Assembly: GCF_016907975.1 (NCBI RefSeq)
Contig: NZ_JAFBCY010000002.1
Coordinates: forward strand, 558,001-622,000
DNA length: 64,000 nt
Source: Methylopila capsulata
GTDB taxonomy: Bacteria > Pseudomonadota > Alphaproteobacteria > Rhizobiales > Methylopilaceae
Direction: 5' to 3'
Below, in pieces: positions 1-8,504 of this stretch (position 1 is the stretch's first letter; every line of letters begins with the position of its first letter). The notes beneath the pieces were generated by a model. That model did not search any database and had not been told where the DNA came from. It was given only the letters and a program-made list of their open reading frames with translations. Both the position numbers and the translations under genes were made by a program.

Positions 1-314
1 AGGAAGGTGCGCGTGAGCAGGCCCGGGGCGTCGACCCGCAGCAGGCCGCGCGGCTCGCCCGCGCGCAGCGTCGCCTCCGCGTCCTCGACATCGGCGAGGA
101 TCGCGACGCAGCGTTCGTAGAACTGTCCCCCGTCGAGCGTCGGCGCCACATGACGCGTCGTCCGCTCCAGCAGTTTCGCGCCGAGGCGCGCTTCGAGCCG
201 CCGGATCGTCTCCGTCGCGGTCGAGCGCGACAGGCCGAGGTCGACCGCCGCGTCGGTGAAGCTGCGCCGCTCGACGACGCGGGCGAACAGGCGCAGGGCG
301 TCGAAATGGTCCAT
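1..314 (-). CDS. LysR-family transcriptional regulator (N-terminal part, runs off the window)
   Basis: Reading the minus strand from an ATG at 314 gives an N-terminus MDHFDALRLFARVVERRSF, then a helix-turn-helix with DLGLSRSTATETIRRLEARL, the typical LysR DNA-binding domain. About 104 residues are visible; the effector-binding domain lies beyond base 1. It is divergent from the SDR gene at 411 with only 96 bases between the two starts, the usual layout of a LysR regulator and its target. A perfect inverted repeat lies in that gap. Family assignment is secure; ligand and regulon cannot be seen. Confidence 0.88.
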   Translation of the reverse strand, partial: MDHFDALRLFARVVERRSFTDAAVDLGLSRSTATETIRRLEARLGAKLLERTTRHVAPTLDGGQFYERCVAILADVEDAEATLRAGEPRGLLRVDAPGLLTRTF

Positions 315-321
315 GCGCCAT

Positions 322-340
322 TGTTCGCCATAGCCGAACA
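322..340. promoter_or_regulatory. candidate LysR operator
   Basis: Perfect inverted repeat TGTTCG, 7 bases, CGAACA. It contains a T-N11-A core and lies between the divergent LysR gene and the SDR gene. Position and symmetry match LysR recognition sites; binding is inferred. Confidence 0.5.
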
Positions 341-410
341 GAGTTGGCAAGCGCGGGGCGATTATTCAGACGCGAAGCCGGTCCATGTTCAGTTTCCAAG
401 GAGACACCAC

Positions 411-1151
411 ATGGCCGAACTTTTGAATCGCACCGCGATCGTCACCGGCGGCTCCCGCGGCATCGGCGCGGCGATCAGCCGGCGGCTCGCCGCCGACGGC
501 TTTTCCGTCGTCATCAACTACGCACGCGGCCGGGACGCCGCCGAGGCGCTTGTCGCCGAGATCGCTGCAGCCGGCGGTCGCGCTCTCGCGGTCCAGGCCG
601 ATCTGACCGATAGGGCGGCCGCGTCCGCGCTGTTCGACGCGGCGGAGGCCGAATTCGGGGGCGTCGACGTGCTCGTCAACAACGCCGGCGTCATGACGCT
701 GTCTCCGCTCGCCAAGGCCGACGACGCGCTGTTCGAGGCCCATGTCGCAGTCAATCTCGGCGGCGTGTTCCGCGGCCTGCGCGAAGCGGCGAACCGGCTT
801 CGCGACGGTGGGCGCATCGTGAACTTCTCGTCGAGCGTGGTCGGTCTGTACCCACCGGGCTACGCCGTCTACGCCGCGACCAAGGCGGCCGTCGAGGCGA
901 TGACCCACGTCCTCGCCAAGGAGCTCGGCCTCCGCGGCGTCACCGTGAACGCGGTCGCGCCGGGCCCGGTCGCGACCGACCTCTTCCTCTCGGGCAAGTC
1001 CGAGGAGCAGGTCGCCGCCCTGACCAGAATGATCCCCGCGGGACGTCTCGGCGAGCCGGAGGACATCGCCCGCGTGGTCTCGTTCCTGGCCGGCCCCGAC
1101 GGGGGCTGGGTCAATGGCCAGGTGGTCCGCGCCAATGGCGGCGCGATCTGA
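411..1151 (+). CDS. SDR-family NAD(P)-dependent oxidoreductase
   Basis: 246 residues, classical short-chain dehydrogenase. The cofactor motif TGGSRGIG is near residue 12, NNAG near 90, the catalytic Ser in NFSSS, and YxxxK as YAATK. The C-terminal GGWVNGQVVRANGG is the usual SDR ending. Start chosen at the ATG preceded by AAGGAG at 399-404; the frame is open further upstream but that part has no SDR similarity. It reduces or oxidises an unknown carbonyl/alcohol in the cytosol. The divergent LysR regulator probably controls it. Confidence 0.9.
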   Translation: MAELLNRTAIVTGGSRGIGAAISRRLAADGFSVVINYARGRDAAEALVAEIAAAGGRALAVQADLTDRAAASALFDAAEAEFGGVDVLVNNAGVMTLSPLAKADDALFEAHVAVNLGGVFRGLREAANRLRDGGRIVNFSSSVVGLYPPGYAVYAATKAAVEAMTHVLAKELGLRGVTVNAVAPGPVATDLFLSGKSEEQVAALTRMIPAGRLGEPEDIARVVSFLAGPDGGWVNGQVVRANGGAI

Positions 1152-1250
1152 GGCCGCCGACGATGCCGAAGATCGCGCCCCGGCGCCGCCGGGCCGCGGG
1201 GTGACCGGAGCCCCGCCGTTCTCCATCAACCTTTTCAGGACCCCATCGCC

Positions 1251-1751
1251 ATGCCGTTGCCTATCGCTTCTGAGGCGCCCAACCGAAACGCCGACGCCAG
1301 ACTGGTCATTCCCGGGCTCGCGGGCTTCTACAACCGCGCGTATCCCATGAGCTACGCGGCGCTCAGGATCGCCTGCGGGCTGACGCTGGTCACCCATGGC
1401 CTGCCGAAGATCATGGGGACCGCCCATGGGTCCATGGCGGACCCGATGGCGGGCTCCACGCGGCTGATATCGGAAACGCTCGGACTGCCTTTCGGCGGGG
1501 AGCTCGCGTTGTTCGTCGCGATCCTGGAGTTCGCCGGCGGACTGATGCTCGCGGCGGGCCTGCTGACGCGCGTCGTCGCGCCGATGTTTGCGGTCCAGAT
1601 GGCGGTCATCTGCTGGTTGCTGGGCGCAACCTATCCATGGATCGACCGCGGTTTCGAATATCCTCTGATGCTGGGCTTCACCGCGCTGTTCATCGCCTTC
1701 CGCGGCGGCGGCCCGCTGTCGCTCGACAGGATGATTGGGCGCGAGCTCTAG
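1251..1751 (+). CDS. DoxX-family membrane protein
   Basis: 166 residues with about four hydrophobic segments. The LRIACGLTLVTHGLPKIMG region is the DoxX-type first helix, followed by FGGELALFVAILEFAGGLML and a membrane pair near the C-terminus. DoxX proteins are small inner-membrane proteins often linked to thiol or oxidative-stress chemistry; the specific role here is unknown. It lies 99 bases downstream of the SDR gene and may be cotranscribed with it. The start at 1251 is the first plausible ATG; a second in-frame ATG at 1347 is possible but would remove part of the conserved N-terminus. Confidence 0.8.
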   Translation: MPLPIASEAPNRNADARLVIPGLAGFYNRAYPMSYAALRIACGLTLVTHGLPKIMGTAHGSMADPMAGSTRLISETLGLPFGGELALFVAILEFAGGLMLAAGLLTRVVAPMFAVQMAVICWLLGATYPWIDRGFEYPLMLGFTALFIAFRGGGPLSLDRMIGREL

Positions 1752-2061
1752 GGCGACGCTCCACGCTCCTGGGACGACCGAACGGATCAGCGCGCCTATG
1801 GCGGTCGACCTTCTCCGGCGCGATCCGGCGCGCACGGCACGCCAGCTCCTGCACGATCGTCCCACGAGAGACTGAGGCGGCGACATGCGCCAGAAGCGGT
1901 CTTTCGCTTTCTTGCTGAGAGCGGACGCTCGCGTTTGCTGAGCGCTTCGCAAGCTCGCATCGCACATGGCCGTCGATGACGCGACCGCTGACGGCGCGCG
2001 AGGCCCCTATAGAAGAATGGGAGCCTTTAGGCGGCAGCGCCGCAGGTTTCGCCACAGCCGA
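1752..2061. other. intergenic region, no gene recognised
   Basis: About 310 bases between the DoxX gene and the ECF41-type promoter. Open frames here have no recognisable similarity, and codon use does not look coding. I see no convincing terminator. Confidence 0.5.
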
Positions 2062-2089
2062 TGTCACATCGCCTGTCAGCTCGCTCGTC
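2062..2089 (+). promoter_or_regulatory. ECF41-type promoter upstream of the NAD(P)-binding protein
   Basis: TGTCACA at 2062-2068 and CGTC at 2086-2089, spaced 17 bases. Known ECF41 promoters have TGTCACA and CGTC separated by about 16 bases. The predicted start of transcription is a few tens of bases before the ATG at 2134. The same motif occurs twice more next to the sigma gene; this copy is one base wider. Confidence 0.65.
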
Positions 2090-2133
2090 ATGTCGTCGAG
2101 GCCCCCGTGGGGACACGACAGATGGAGCGTCGC

Positions 2134-2892
2134 ATGAAGATCGTCGTTATTGGAGGGACGGGCCTGATCGGCTCCCAGCTTGTCGCCAAACTGAACGCCG
2201 CGGGACATGAGGTGGTCGCCGCCTCGCCCAACACCGGCGTCAACGCGGTCACGGGCGAAGGGCTCATCGAGGCGATGAAGGGCGCGACGGTGGTGGTCGA
2301 CGTCGCCAACTCTCCCTCCTTCGCGGACGACGCCGTGCTCGACTTCTTCGTCCGCGCCGGCCGCAACCTCGCAGCCGCCGAGACCGCGGCCGGCGTCTCG
2401 CACCACGTCGCGCTGTCGGTCGTCGGGACCGAGCGCCTGCTCGACAGCGGCTACTTCCGGGCGAAGCTCGCGCAGGAGGAGTTGATCGCCTCGTCCGGCA
2501 TCCCCTGGACGCTGGTGCGGGCCACCCAGTTCTTCGAGTTCGCCGGCGCGATCGCAGGCGCCGCGACGGTCGACGGCGTGACGCGCGCGACGTCACGCGC
2601 GATCCAGCCGGTCGCGTCGGCCGATGTCGCCGCGCTTGTCGCGGAGGTCGCGCTGGCGGCGCCGCTGAACGGGATGGTGGAGATCGCGGGCCCGGAGAAG
2701 ATGCCGGTCGCCACGCTCGTGAAGCTCTATTTCGAGTCCGTCGGCGAGCCGAAGAACGTGCTGGTGGACGATGCGGTGGGCTATTTCGGCACGATCATCG
2801 ACGATCGCTCCCTGACCCCCGACGAGGGCGCGCGCATCTCAGAGAAGCGGTTCGGCGACTGGGCCGCCGCTCAGCCCCCGCGCGCGATCTGA
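2134..2892 (+). CDS. NAD(P)-binding NmrA/SDR-like oxidoreductase
   Basis: 252 residues. The N-terminus MKIVVIGGTGLIGSQLV is a Rossmann GxxGxxG motif of the atypical (extended) SDR / NmrA type, and there is no classical YxxxK. A central SGIPWTLVRATQFFEF stretch is typical of NAD(P)H-binding epimerase-like proteins. ATG 2134 is chosen because GGAG precedes it at the right distance; ATG 2122 is an alternative. Genes for this kind of oxidoreductase/epimerase are classic neighbours and targets of ECF41 sigma factors, and an ECF41-type promoter lies just upstream. Substrate unknown. Confidence 0.85.
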   Translation: MKIVVIGGTGLIGSQLVAKLNAAGHEVVAASPNTGVNAVTGEGLIEAMKGATVVVDVANSPSFADDAVLDFFVRAGRNLAAAETAAGVSHHVALSVVGTERLLDSGYFRAKLAQEELIASSGIPWTLVRATQFFEFAGAIAGAATVDGVTRATSRAIQPVASADVAALVAEVALAAPLNGMVEIAGPEKMPVATLVKLYFESVGEPKNVLVDDAVGYFGTIIDDRSLTPDEGARISEKRFGDWAAAQPPRAI

Positions 2893-2906
2893 CAGGGCGC
2901 ACGCCG

Positions 2907-3347
2907 ATGGACGCGGGCTACATCTCGGCGCTCGCCGCCCTTGCCGGCTCGGCCATCGGCGCGCTTGCGTCCTTCGCCACCACATGGCTGACCCAGCACG
3001 CCCAGGAGCGCGCCACCCTGTTGGAGCAGGACCGCGCGCGCCGGGAAGCGCTTTATGGAGAGTTCATCCGGGAGGCCTCGACCCTGTTCGGCGACGCCTT
3101 CCGGCATGAGCTCGACGATCCGGCCAAGCTCGTGAACCTCTACGCCATCGTCAACAAGATCCGGCTGTTCGGCGAGGCCGGCACGCTCGCGGAGGCCGAG
3201 CGCGTCATGCAGCGCATCGGCGAAACCTATTTTTCCCCGAACAAGGATCTGGCCGCCTTCGCGGACATCCGACACGCAGGCGACCTCGACCCGCTCTGCG
3301 ACTTTTCGCACGCCTGCCGGGCGGAACTCGCAATTGCGCGGCGGTGA
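2907..3347 (+). CDS. small membrane-anchored hypothetical protein
   Basis: 146 residues. Residues about 6-28 form one hydrophobic helix (ALAALAGSAIGALASFATTW), followed by a charged, helix-rich cytosolic part with many Arg and Glu residues that may form a coiled coil. I recognise no catalytic motif. It begins 14 bases after the oxidoreductase stop and so is probably in the same ECF41-controlled transcript. It ends a few bases before the convergent sigma factor gene. Confidence 0.65.
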   Translation: MDAGYISALAALAGSAIGALASFATTWLTQHAQERATLLEQDRARREALYGEFIREASTLFGDAFRHELDDPAKLVNLYAIVNKIRLFGEAGTLAEAERVMQRIGETYFSPNKDLAAFADIRHAGDLDPLCDFSHACRAELAIARR

Positions 3348-3353
3348 CCGGCC

Positions 3354-4253
3354 TCAGTGGGCGCTCGGCGAGGCCGCGCCCCGCCCGAACCGCTCCACGA
3401 GCCGCTCCAGCTTGTCGGGGTTGCGCGTGAAGTAGATCCCGACGATCAGGCCGTTCTCGATCTCGAGCGCGACCGTCTGGAACGCGTTCCCCGGCTCGAG
3501 GCTGAGATAGCCTGGCAGGCCGTCGATCCAGAGATCCTGCAGCTTCTGCGCATTCTGGATCCACGACTTGCGCGCCACCCCCTCGAACATGCGCGCGACC
3601 TTGTCGACGCCGATGATCGGCTGCGGGAAGGCGTGCGCCTTGCCGCCGCCATCCGAGTGCACGACCACTGACTCTGCAAGCATCGCTCGAAGCGCCGCGA
3701 CGTCCCCGGACGCCGACGCCTCGAAAAACGCTTTAGCGATCGTCGCGCCCTCCTCCCGATCGACAGGGAAGCGCGGCTTTGCCGCCTGCACGTGCTTCCT
3801 CGCCCGTGCGGCAAGCTGCCGGATGGCCGGAGCCTCGCGGTCGAGGGTGGTGGCGATCTCGTTGAGCGGCATGCCGAAAACGTCGTGAAGAATGAACGCC
3901 GCGCGCTCGAGCGGGGAAAGCCGCTCCAGCGCCAGCATCAGGGTCAGCGTGATGTCGTCGCCGATGTCGTCCTCCGGCGTCGTGGCGAAGGGTTCCGGCA
4001 GCCAGGTGCCAAAATAGGTCTCGCGCTGCACGCGGGCGGACTTCATGACGTCGAGGCAGAGCCGCGTGACCGTCCGTGACAGGAACGCTCCAGGCGAGGC
4101 GACCTCCGAATGGTCGACCTGCCGCCAGCGGATCCAGGCGTCCTGAACCACGTCTTCCGCCTCGCCGAGCGAGCCGAGCATGCGGTAGGCGAGCCGGACG
4201 AGCCGAGGCCGCTCCGCCTGGAACGCGCCTGTCGCCTCGTCAGCGCTCAGCAT
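3354..4253 (-). CDS. ECF41-type RNA polymerase sigma factor with SnoaL-like C-terminal extension
   Basis: 299 residues, longer than a standard ECF sigma. Region 2 (LVRLAYRMLGSLGEAEDVVQ) spans about 18-37 and region 4 about 110-155 (DREAPAIRQLAARARKHV). A C-terminal SnoaL/NTF2-like domain follows, with the ECF41 hallmarks WLPEP (84-88) and DGGGK (201-205). In this family the extension regulates the sigma factor in place of a separate anti-sigma factor. The gene overlaps the upstream membrane-protein gene by 14 bases, so the two share a transcript whose promoter carries the ECF41 motif, implying autoregulation. The inducing signal is unknown. Confidence 0.93.
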   Translation of the reverse strand: MLSADEATGAFQAERPRLVRLAYRMLGSLGEAEDVVQDAWIRWRQVDHSEVASPGAFLSRTVTRLCLDVMKSARVQRETYFGTWLPEPFATTPEDDIGDDITLTLMLALERLSPLERAAFILHDVFGMPLNEIATTLDREAPAIRQLAARARKHVQAAKPRFPVDREEGATIAKAFFEASASGDVAALRAMLAESVVVHSDGGGKAHAFPQPIIGVDKVARMFEGVARKSWIQNAQKLQDLWIDGLPGYLSLEPGNAFQTVALEIENGLIVGIYFTRNPDKLERLVERFGRGAASPSAH

Positions 4254-4635
4254 GGCGCGCCGACCAGACCGTGAGCGCGATCGCGACGAGAGCAGGCGTC
4301 GTCACCGCCGGAAAGTCCCTCGCCAGCGCGTCGGGCCCGCAGATCCCGGTGGCGACCTCCCAGAAGTGAAACAGCGCGTGGCCGGACAGCCAGACCGCGC
4401 CGGCGCCCCAAAGCAGCGTGCGGACCTCGCGCCGCGCCGCGCCCAGGGCGAAGGCGGACCCGAGGCACACGAAGATCAGCCCGATGTCGCGGAGGAAGTG
4501 CTGGTTGAACGGACCCGTCGTGGTGACGCCCGGTATGGCGAAGTACCACGCCTGCGGATCCGCGAGCATGTAGAGGCCGTTCGCCGCGAGGCCGGCGCCG
4601 AACACGAGAGCGAAGGTCAAAATCGCCTTGGTCAT
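4240..4635 (-). CDS. small four-helix membrane protein, cotranscribed with the sigma factor
   Basis: 131 residues with four hydrophobic segments. It starts MTKAILTFALVFGAGLAANG and includes an unusual motif GPFNQHFLRDIGLIF in the second helix and HALFHFWE in the third. I do not recognise a named family with confidence; it resembles small DoxX-like or DUF-type inner-membrane proteins. Start 4635 is used because earlier in-frame codons fall inside the promoter, and GGGGA precedes this ATG. Its 3' end overlaps the sigma gene. It may be a sensor or target of the ECF41 circuit. Confidence 0.78.
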   Translation of the reverse strand: MTKAILTFALVFGAGLAANGLYMLADPQAWYFAIPGVTTTGPFNQHFLRDIGLIFVCLGSAFALGAARREVRTLLWGAGAVWLSGHALFHFWEVATGICGPDALARDFPAVTTPALVAIALTVWSARHAER

Positions 4636-4668
4636 GAAGATGTCCCCAAACGGAATGTTCGGGGCTGT

Positions 4669-4695
4669 GACGAGCCGGCGTCGGCGCATGTGACA
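4669..4695 (-). promoter_or_regulatory. ECF41-type promoter of the membrane protein / sigma operon
   Basis: On the minus strand TGTCACA (4695-4689) and CGTC (4672-4669) are separated by exactly 16 bases, the known ECF41 promoter geometry. It lies about 35 bases before the start at 4635 and would make the sigma operon self-activating. Confidence 0.75.
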
Positions 4696-4816
4696 TCGTG
4701 CGGGAGATATTCGCTCGAACCTGCTTCTCGCAGCGAAAGGCGGGCGCGACCGAAGCCTTCAAGACGCCCTCCCCAGGGCAATGGCGACGGGCGCCCGAGG
4801 CGATTTCCCTCCAGCA

Positions 4817-4843
4817 TGTCACATCCCGGCCGGGCCGCTCGTC
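4817..4843 (+). promoter_or_regulatory. ECF41-type promoter upstream of the metallo-beta-lactamase-fold gene
   Basis: TGTCACA at 4817-4823 and CGTC at 4840-4843, 16-base spacer. It points toward the hydrolase gene starting at 4978, leaving a leader of about 130 bases. It is divergent from the copy at 4669-4695. Confidence 0.72.
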
Positions 4844-4977
4844 TTCCCTTCGCGACGTCCGAACGCCGGCGTCGCGCGACCGGAGGCGGAATCCTCGGCG
4901 GCGCGCTGAAGACCGCTCAGCCGCAAGCCGCCGCTTTCGCTTCCGCCATGGCGATCAAATCTCGGAAGGATGCAGAA

Positions 4978-5895
4978 ATGGACATCGGATCTCCTGTCCG
5001 GGCTCCTCTTGCGAAGCCCCATGACCTGGTGCCGTCACGCTATGCCGTGCGCGTCGGCGACATCGACGTGCTGGTGATCAGCGACGGGGTGCTGCCGCTC
5101 CCCACCGCAATGCTGGGGCACAACGCCGCCCTGGCCGACCGGACCGCCTGGCTGGACGAGATGTTCCTGCCGCGGGAGGCGTTCGACTGGTCGCTCAACG
5201 TGGTCGTGGTTCACAGCGGCGACCAGACGATCCTCATCGACGCGGGTCTCGGCTTCGATCCGGACCTCAATCTGCCGCGCGCCGGGCAACTGATCATGCG
5301 GCTGGAGGCCGCCGGCATCGATCTTGGGTCGGTCACCGACGTGGTGCTCACCCACATGCACATGGATCACGTCGGCGGCCTTCTCGTGGACGGCGTGAAG
5401 GACGCGCTGCGTCCGGACCTGCGGATCCACGTCGCGGCCGCCGAGGTCGCGTTCTGGGAGGCTCCGGACTTTTCCCTCACCTCCATGCCGCAAGGATTTC
5501 CGGACGCGCTGAAGTCCGCCGCCAAGCGGTTTGTGATCGCCTACCGCGACCAGTTGCGGATGTTCGAGGACGAGCATGAGGTGGCGCCCGGAGTTGTGGT
5601 CCAGCGCATCGGCGGCCACACTCCGGGACACAGCGTCGTTCGCGTCGCCTCCGGCGGCGACCGGCTGACCTTCGCCGGCGACGCGGTGTTCACGGTCGGG
5701 TTCGATCATCCCGATTGGCACAACGGCTTCGAGCACGACCCGGAGGAGGCCGCCCGCGTCAGGGTCAGGCTTCTGCGAGAGCTTGCGGCGACCGGCGAAC
5801 AGCTGGTCGCGACCCACCTGCCGTTTCCGTCCGTCGGCCGGGTCGCGGTCGAGGGCGAAACGTTCCGCTGGGCGCCGGCGTACTGGGACTACTGA
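4978..5895 (+). CDS. metallo-beta-lactamase-fold hydrolase
   Basis: 305 residues. The metal site HMHMDH is at about 126-131, followed by GGHTPGHS (third ligand) and FAGDAVF (bridging Asp), then a late His in ATHLPFPS. This is the glyoxalase II / quorum-lactonase type of MBL-fold enzyme (Zn or Fe), probably cytosolic since no signal peptide is seen. Start 4978 has AAGGA seven bases before it; ATG 4948 is the alternative. It is placed in the ECF41 regulon by the promoter at 4817. The substrate could be a lactone, thioester or phosphoester; sequence alone does not decide. Confidence 0.88.
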   Translation: MDIGSPVRAPLAKPHDLVPSRYAVRVGDIDVLVISDGVLPLPTAMLGHNAALADRTAWLDEMFLPREAFDWSLNVVVVHSGDQTILIDAGLGFDPDLNLPRAGQLIMRLEAAGIDLGSVTDVVLTHMHMDHVGGLLVDGVKDALRPDLRIHVAAAEVAFWEAPDFSLTSMPQGFPDALKSAAKRFVIAYRDQLRMFEDEHEVAPGVVVQRIGGHTPGHSVVRVASGGDRLTFAGDAVFTVGFDHPDWHNGFEHDPEEAARVRVRLLRELAATGEQLVATHLPFPSVGRVAVEGETFRWAPAYWDY

Positions 5896-6069
5896 TCTGA
5901 AGTCGGGGTGAGGCATCGGATCTGGGACGCGCTCCACCTTGGCGCCTGCGCGTCCCAAGTCCTCAAATCATCTCTGCCGTTCCGAGCAAGAAGCGAAAAT
6001 TTGGCCCTCGCAGATTCAGGTCCCGACGGCGTTAGAGGGCGACCAGCCCTTCCCCTCGTCCGAGGCTCG

Positions 6070-7050
6070 TCATTCGATCCGGATCCGGCTTTCCTTCGCG
6101 ACCGTCTCCCACCGGCTGTAGTCCGCCTCGAGCAGTTTCTGAAAAGCCGCGCCGGTTTTCGCCGTCACCACCGCGCCGTCCTTGGTGAAGAGGTCAGAAA
6201 CCTTGGGCTGGCGCATGGCGTTCCCGGACACGCTCGCAATACGGTCGACGATCGGCTGCGGGGTTCCAGCCCGCACCATGATGCCAAACCACGCCCCGAC
6301 ATCAAAGTCGGGATAGCCGGACTCGGCCATTGTGGGAACGTTCGGCAGGATGGACGAACGCTGTCTGGAGCTCACCGCGAGCGGCCGCAGCTTGCCGGCG
6401 CGTATGTTCGCGATGCAGGCGACGATGTTATCGAACATCATATCGACCCGGCCGGTCGTGAGGTCGAGCTGCGCCGGCCCGCTGCCGCGATAGGGCACAT
6501 GGACGATGTCGATCCCGGCGGTGAGCTTGAGGAACTCGCTCGCCATCTGGTGCGAGGTGCCGGGGCCGGAAGATGCGAAGCTGATGCCGCCGGGCTTTTC
6601 CTTGGCGAGAGCGACAAGCTCCTGCACCGAATTCGCCTTTACGTCCGGATGCACCACGAGCACCAGAGGCATCGTCGTAAGCTCGATGACGGGGATGAAG
6701 TCCTTGCGCGGATCGAAGGTCAGCTTCTTCATCGTGACCGCCGTGATCGTGTGAGCGGCGGTCGCCATCAGCAGCGTGTAGCCGTCGGCGGGCGCAGCCG
6801 CGACCGATCCTGTGCCGATGGCGCCGCCCGCCCCCGGCTTGTTCTCGATGACGATCGGCTGGCCGAGCATGTCGCCCATCGACGCGCCGAGGGCGCGCGA
6901 CAGGATGTCGGAGGCGCTCCCCGGCGGGAACGGCACGGTGATCTGGACCGGCTTGGCGGGCCAATCCGACGCACCGGCACGCGCCTTAGTCAGAAAGACC
7001 GGCGCCGCAAGCGCGCCGGCCCCGAGGGCGAGAAACTCCCTACGCCGCAT
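6070..7050 (-). CDS. Bug/TctC-type tripartite tricarboxylate transporter substrate-binding protein (orphan)
   Basis: 326 residues. The N-terminus MRRREFLALGAGALAAPVF carries a twin-arginine-like signal. The mature part has the family sequence PVQITVPFPPGSASDILSR, PGAGGAIGTG and DGYTLLMATAAHT, all hallmarks of periplasmic Bug proteins that bind carboxylates. No TctA or TctB partner lies nearby, which is common for this family. It is the last gene of a minus-strand operon with an FAD oxidoreductase and a GntR regulator, suggesting uptake of the acid the oxidoreductase handles. Confidence 0.92.
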   Translation of the reverse strand: MRRREFLALGAGALAAPVFLTKARAGASDWPAKPVQITVPFPPGSASDILSRALGASMGDMLGQPIVIENKPGAGGAIGTGSVAAAPADGYTLLMATAAHTITAVTMKKLTFDPRKDFIPVIELTTMPLVLVVHPDVKANSVQELVALAKEKPGGISFASSGPGTSHQMASEFLKLTAGIDIVHVPYRGSGPAQLDLTTGRVDMMFDNIVACIANIRAGKLRPLAVSSRQRSSILPNVPTMAESGYPDFDVGAWFGIMVRAGTPQPIVDRIASVSGNAMRQPKVSDLFTKDGAVVTAKTGAAFQKLLEADYSRWETVAKESRIRIE

Positions 7051-7101
7051 GTCAAACCTCCCAATGCAAAGCTTCTTGTTTTTGATTTTTGAGTCCGGTC
7101 G

Positions 7102-8466
7102 TCAGGCTGTTCGCCGCTCGCGTGGCTCCTCGCTCTCGCCGAGAAAGGCCCCGTCGGCGACGAGCTGCTTCTGCAGGTCCGCGACGTCGAGATGGGCGAC
7201 CGGCGCGTTGCCGCGAGCGGCCAGCGCAGCAGCCGTTCCGGCGGCTTGGCCAGTCACTATGCAGGGCGCCATGTTGCGCGTCGCGCCGTGGGCGAAGTGA
7301 GTAGCCGAAAGGCAGCGGCCGGCGACGATCAGGTTGTCGATCCCCTGCGGCAGCAGCGAGCGGTAAGGCACGTCGAACGCGCCGTCGCCGCCGACGTCCA
7401 CGAAATAGGCCTGGCCGGTGTCCGGATGGTGGATGTCCACGGGGAAGCAGATCTGCCCGACCGTATCGTCGAACTTGCGGCCCTCAAGCACGTCCTCCTT
7501 CGTGATCTCGTAGCGCCCGAGGATATTGCGGCTCTCACGAACGCCCGCCACCACCTGCGGCGCGAAATAGCCGCGCTCGAACCCCGGCACGTGCTTCACG
7601 AGGAAGTTGCCGGCCTTCACGCACTGCCGCGTGAGATCCTGGAAGGCGCGCGACATCGCAAGCGGATCGGTGCCGTCGACGCCGAAAACCGCCGAGGTGT
7701 TGACGTTGATGCGGTCCGGCCAGACCGTGTTGAAAAACACCTTGTGGTCGCGGTTCGGGAAGATCTTCTCCTCCGCGATGACATCGTTCCAGGCGCTGAA
7801 CGTACCGTTGAAGTAGACCGGGATAGGCTCGCTCTCGCCGGGCTTGTCGGCCATCGCGGGCCCGACTTCGCCGAGCGTCTTCGCGATGAGGCGGGTATCG
7901 ACGCGGTGGAAGTGCATCAGCATCGAGACCGGCTGCATCTTGCCGGTGCCTTCCTCGCCCTTTCGGGTGGGGGCCCCCGCCAGCGCCGCGATGTCGGCGT
8001 CTCCACTGGTGTCGATGTAGGAGGCCGCGACGACGCGGCGCAGCCCGCCCTTCATCGCGACGGTGAGCGCATCGATCGCGTCGCCGTCCCGCTCCACGCC
8101 CACGACGCTCGCGCCATAGATCACCTGGCAGCCGGCCTCGGCCAGCATCTCGCTCGCAAGGATGCGGAACCAGTCGCCGTCGACCGGAGTCACCGCGCTG
8201 ACGAAGCCGTCATAGGGGATATGGCCAACCGCGGCGCCGATGGCCTTCAGGCGGTCGACCATTTCCTGCGCGAGGCCGAAGACGGTCTGGCGGCGGTCGC
8301 GCGTCAGGAAGCTGTGGAGGCAGAGGCCTGTGGTCGCGTTGCCGCCCACGAAGGGACGCGGCTCCAGAACCACGGCATTGGCTCCGGCTCGCGCCGCGGC
8401 GATGCCGGCCGCGACGCCGGTCACGCCGCCGCCAACCACCACAACGTCAAAAGTCATCTCGTCCAT
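7102..8466 (-). CDS. FAD-dependent oxidoreductase
   Basis: 454 residues. The dinucleotide motif VVVGGGVTGVAAGIAAARAG is at the N-terminus, followed by an acidic residue in VVLEPR that contacts the adenosine ribose. GDADIAALAG and the late VAGRCLSATHFAHGATR complete the FAD-binding fold of the FAD_oxidored family. The reaction is unknown. It lies between the GntR regulator and the Bug-type binding protein, all on one strand with short gaps, so probably one catabolic operon. A second start nine bases downstream (MTFDVVVV) is also plausible. Confidence 0.88.
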   Translation of the reverse strand: MDEMTFDVVVVGGGVTGVAAGIAAARAGANAVVLEPRPFVGGNATTGLCLHSFLTRDRRQTVFGLAQEMVDRLKAIGAAVGHIPYDGFVSAVTPVDGDWFRILASEMLAEAGCQVIYGASVVGVERDGDAIDALTVAMKGGLRRVVAASYIDTSGDADIAALAGAPTRKGEEGTGKMQPVSMLMHFHRVDTRLIAKTLGEVGPAMADKPGESEPIPVYFNGTFSAWNDVIAEEKIFPNRDHKVFFNTVWPDRINVNTSAVFGVDGTDPLAMSRAFQDLTRQCVKAGNFLVKHVPGFERGYFAPQVVAGVRESRNILGRYEITKEDVLEGRKFDDTVGQICFPVDIHHPDTGQAYFVDVGGDGAFDVPYRSLLPQGIDNLIVAGRCLSATHFAHGATRNMAPCIVTGQAAGTAAALAARGNAPVAHLDVADLQKQLVADGAFLGESEEPRERRTA

Positions 8467-8504
8467 GTCACGCGTCTCCCATGCGCAGTCTTCGTCTCGC
8501 GCGC

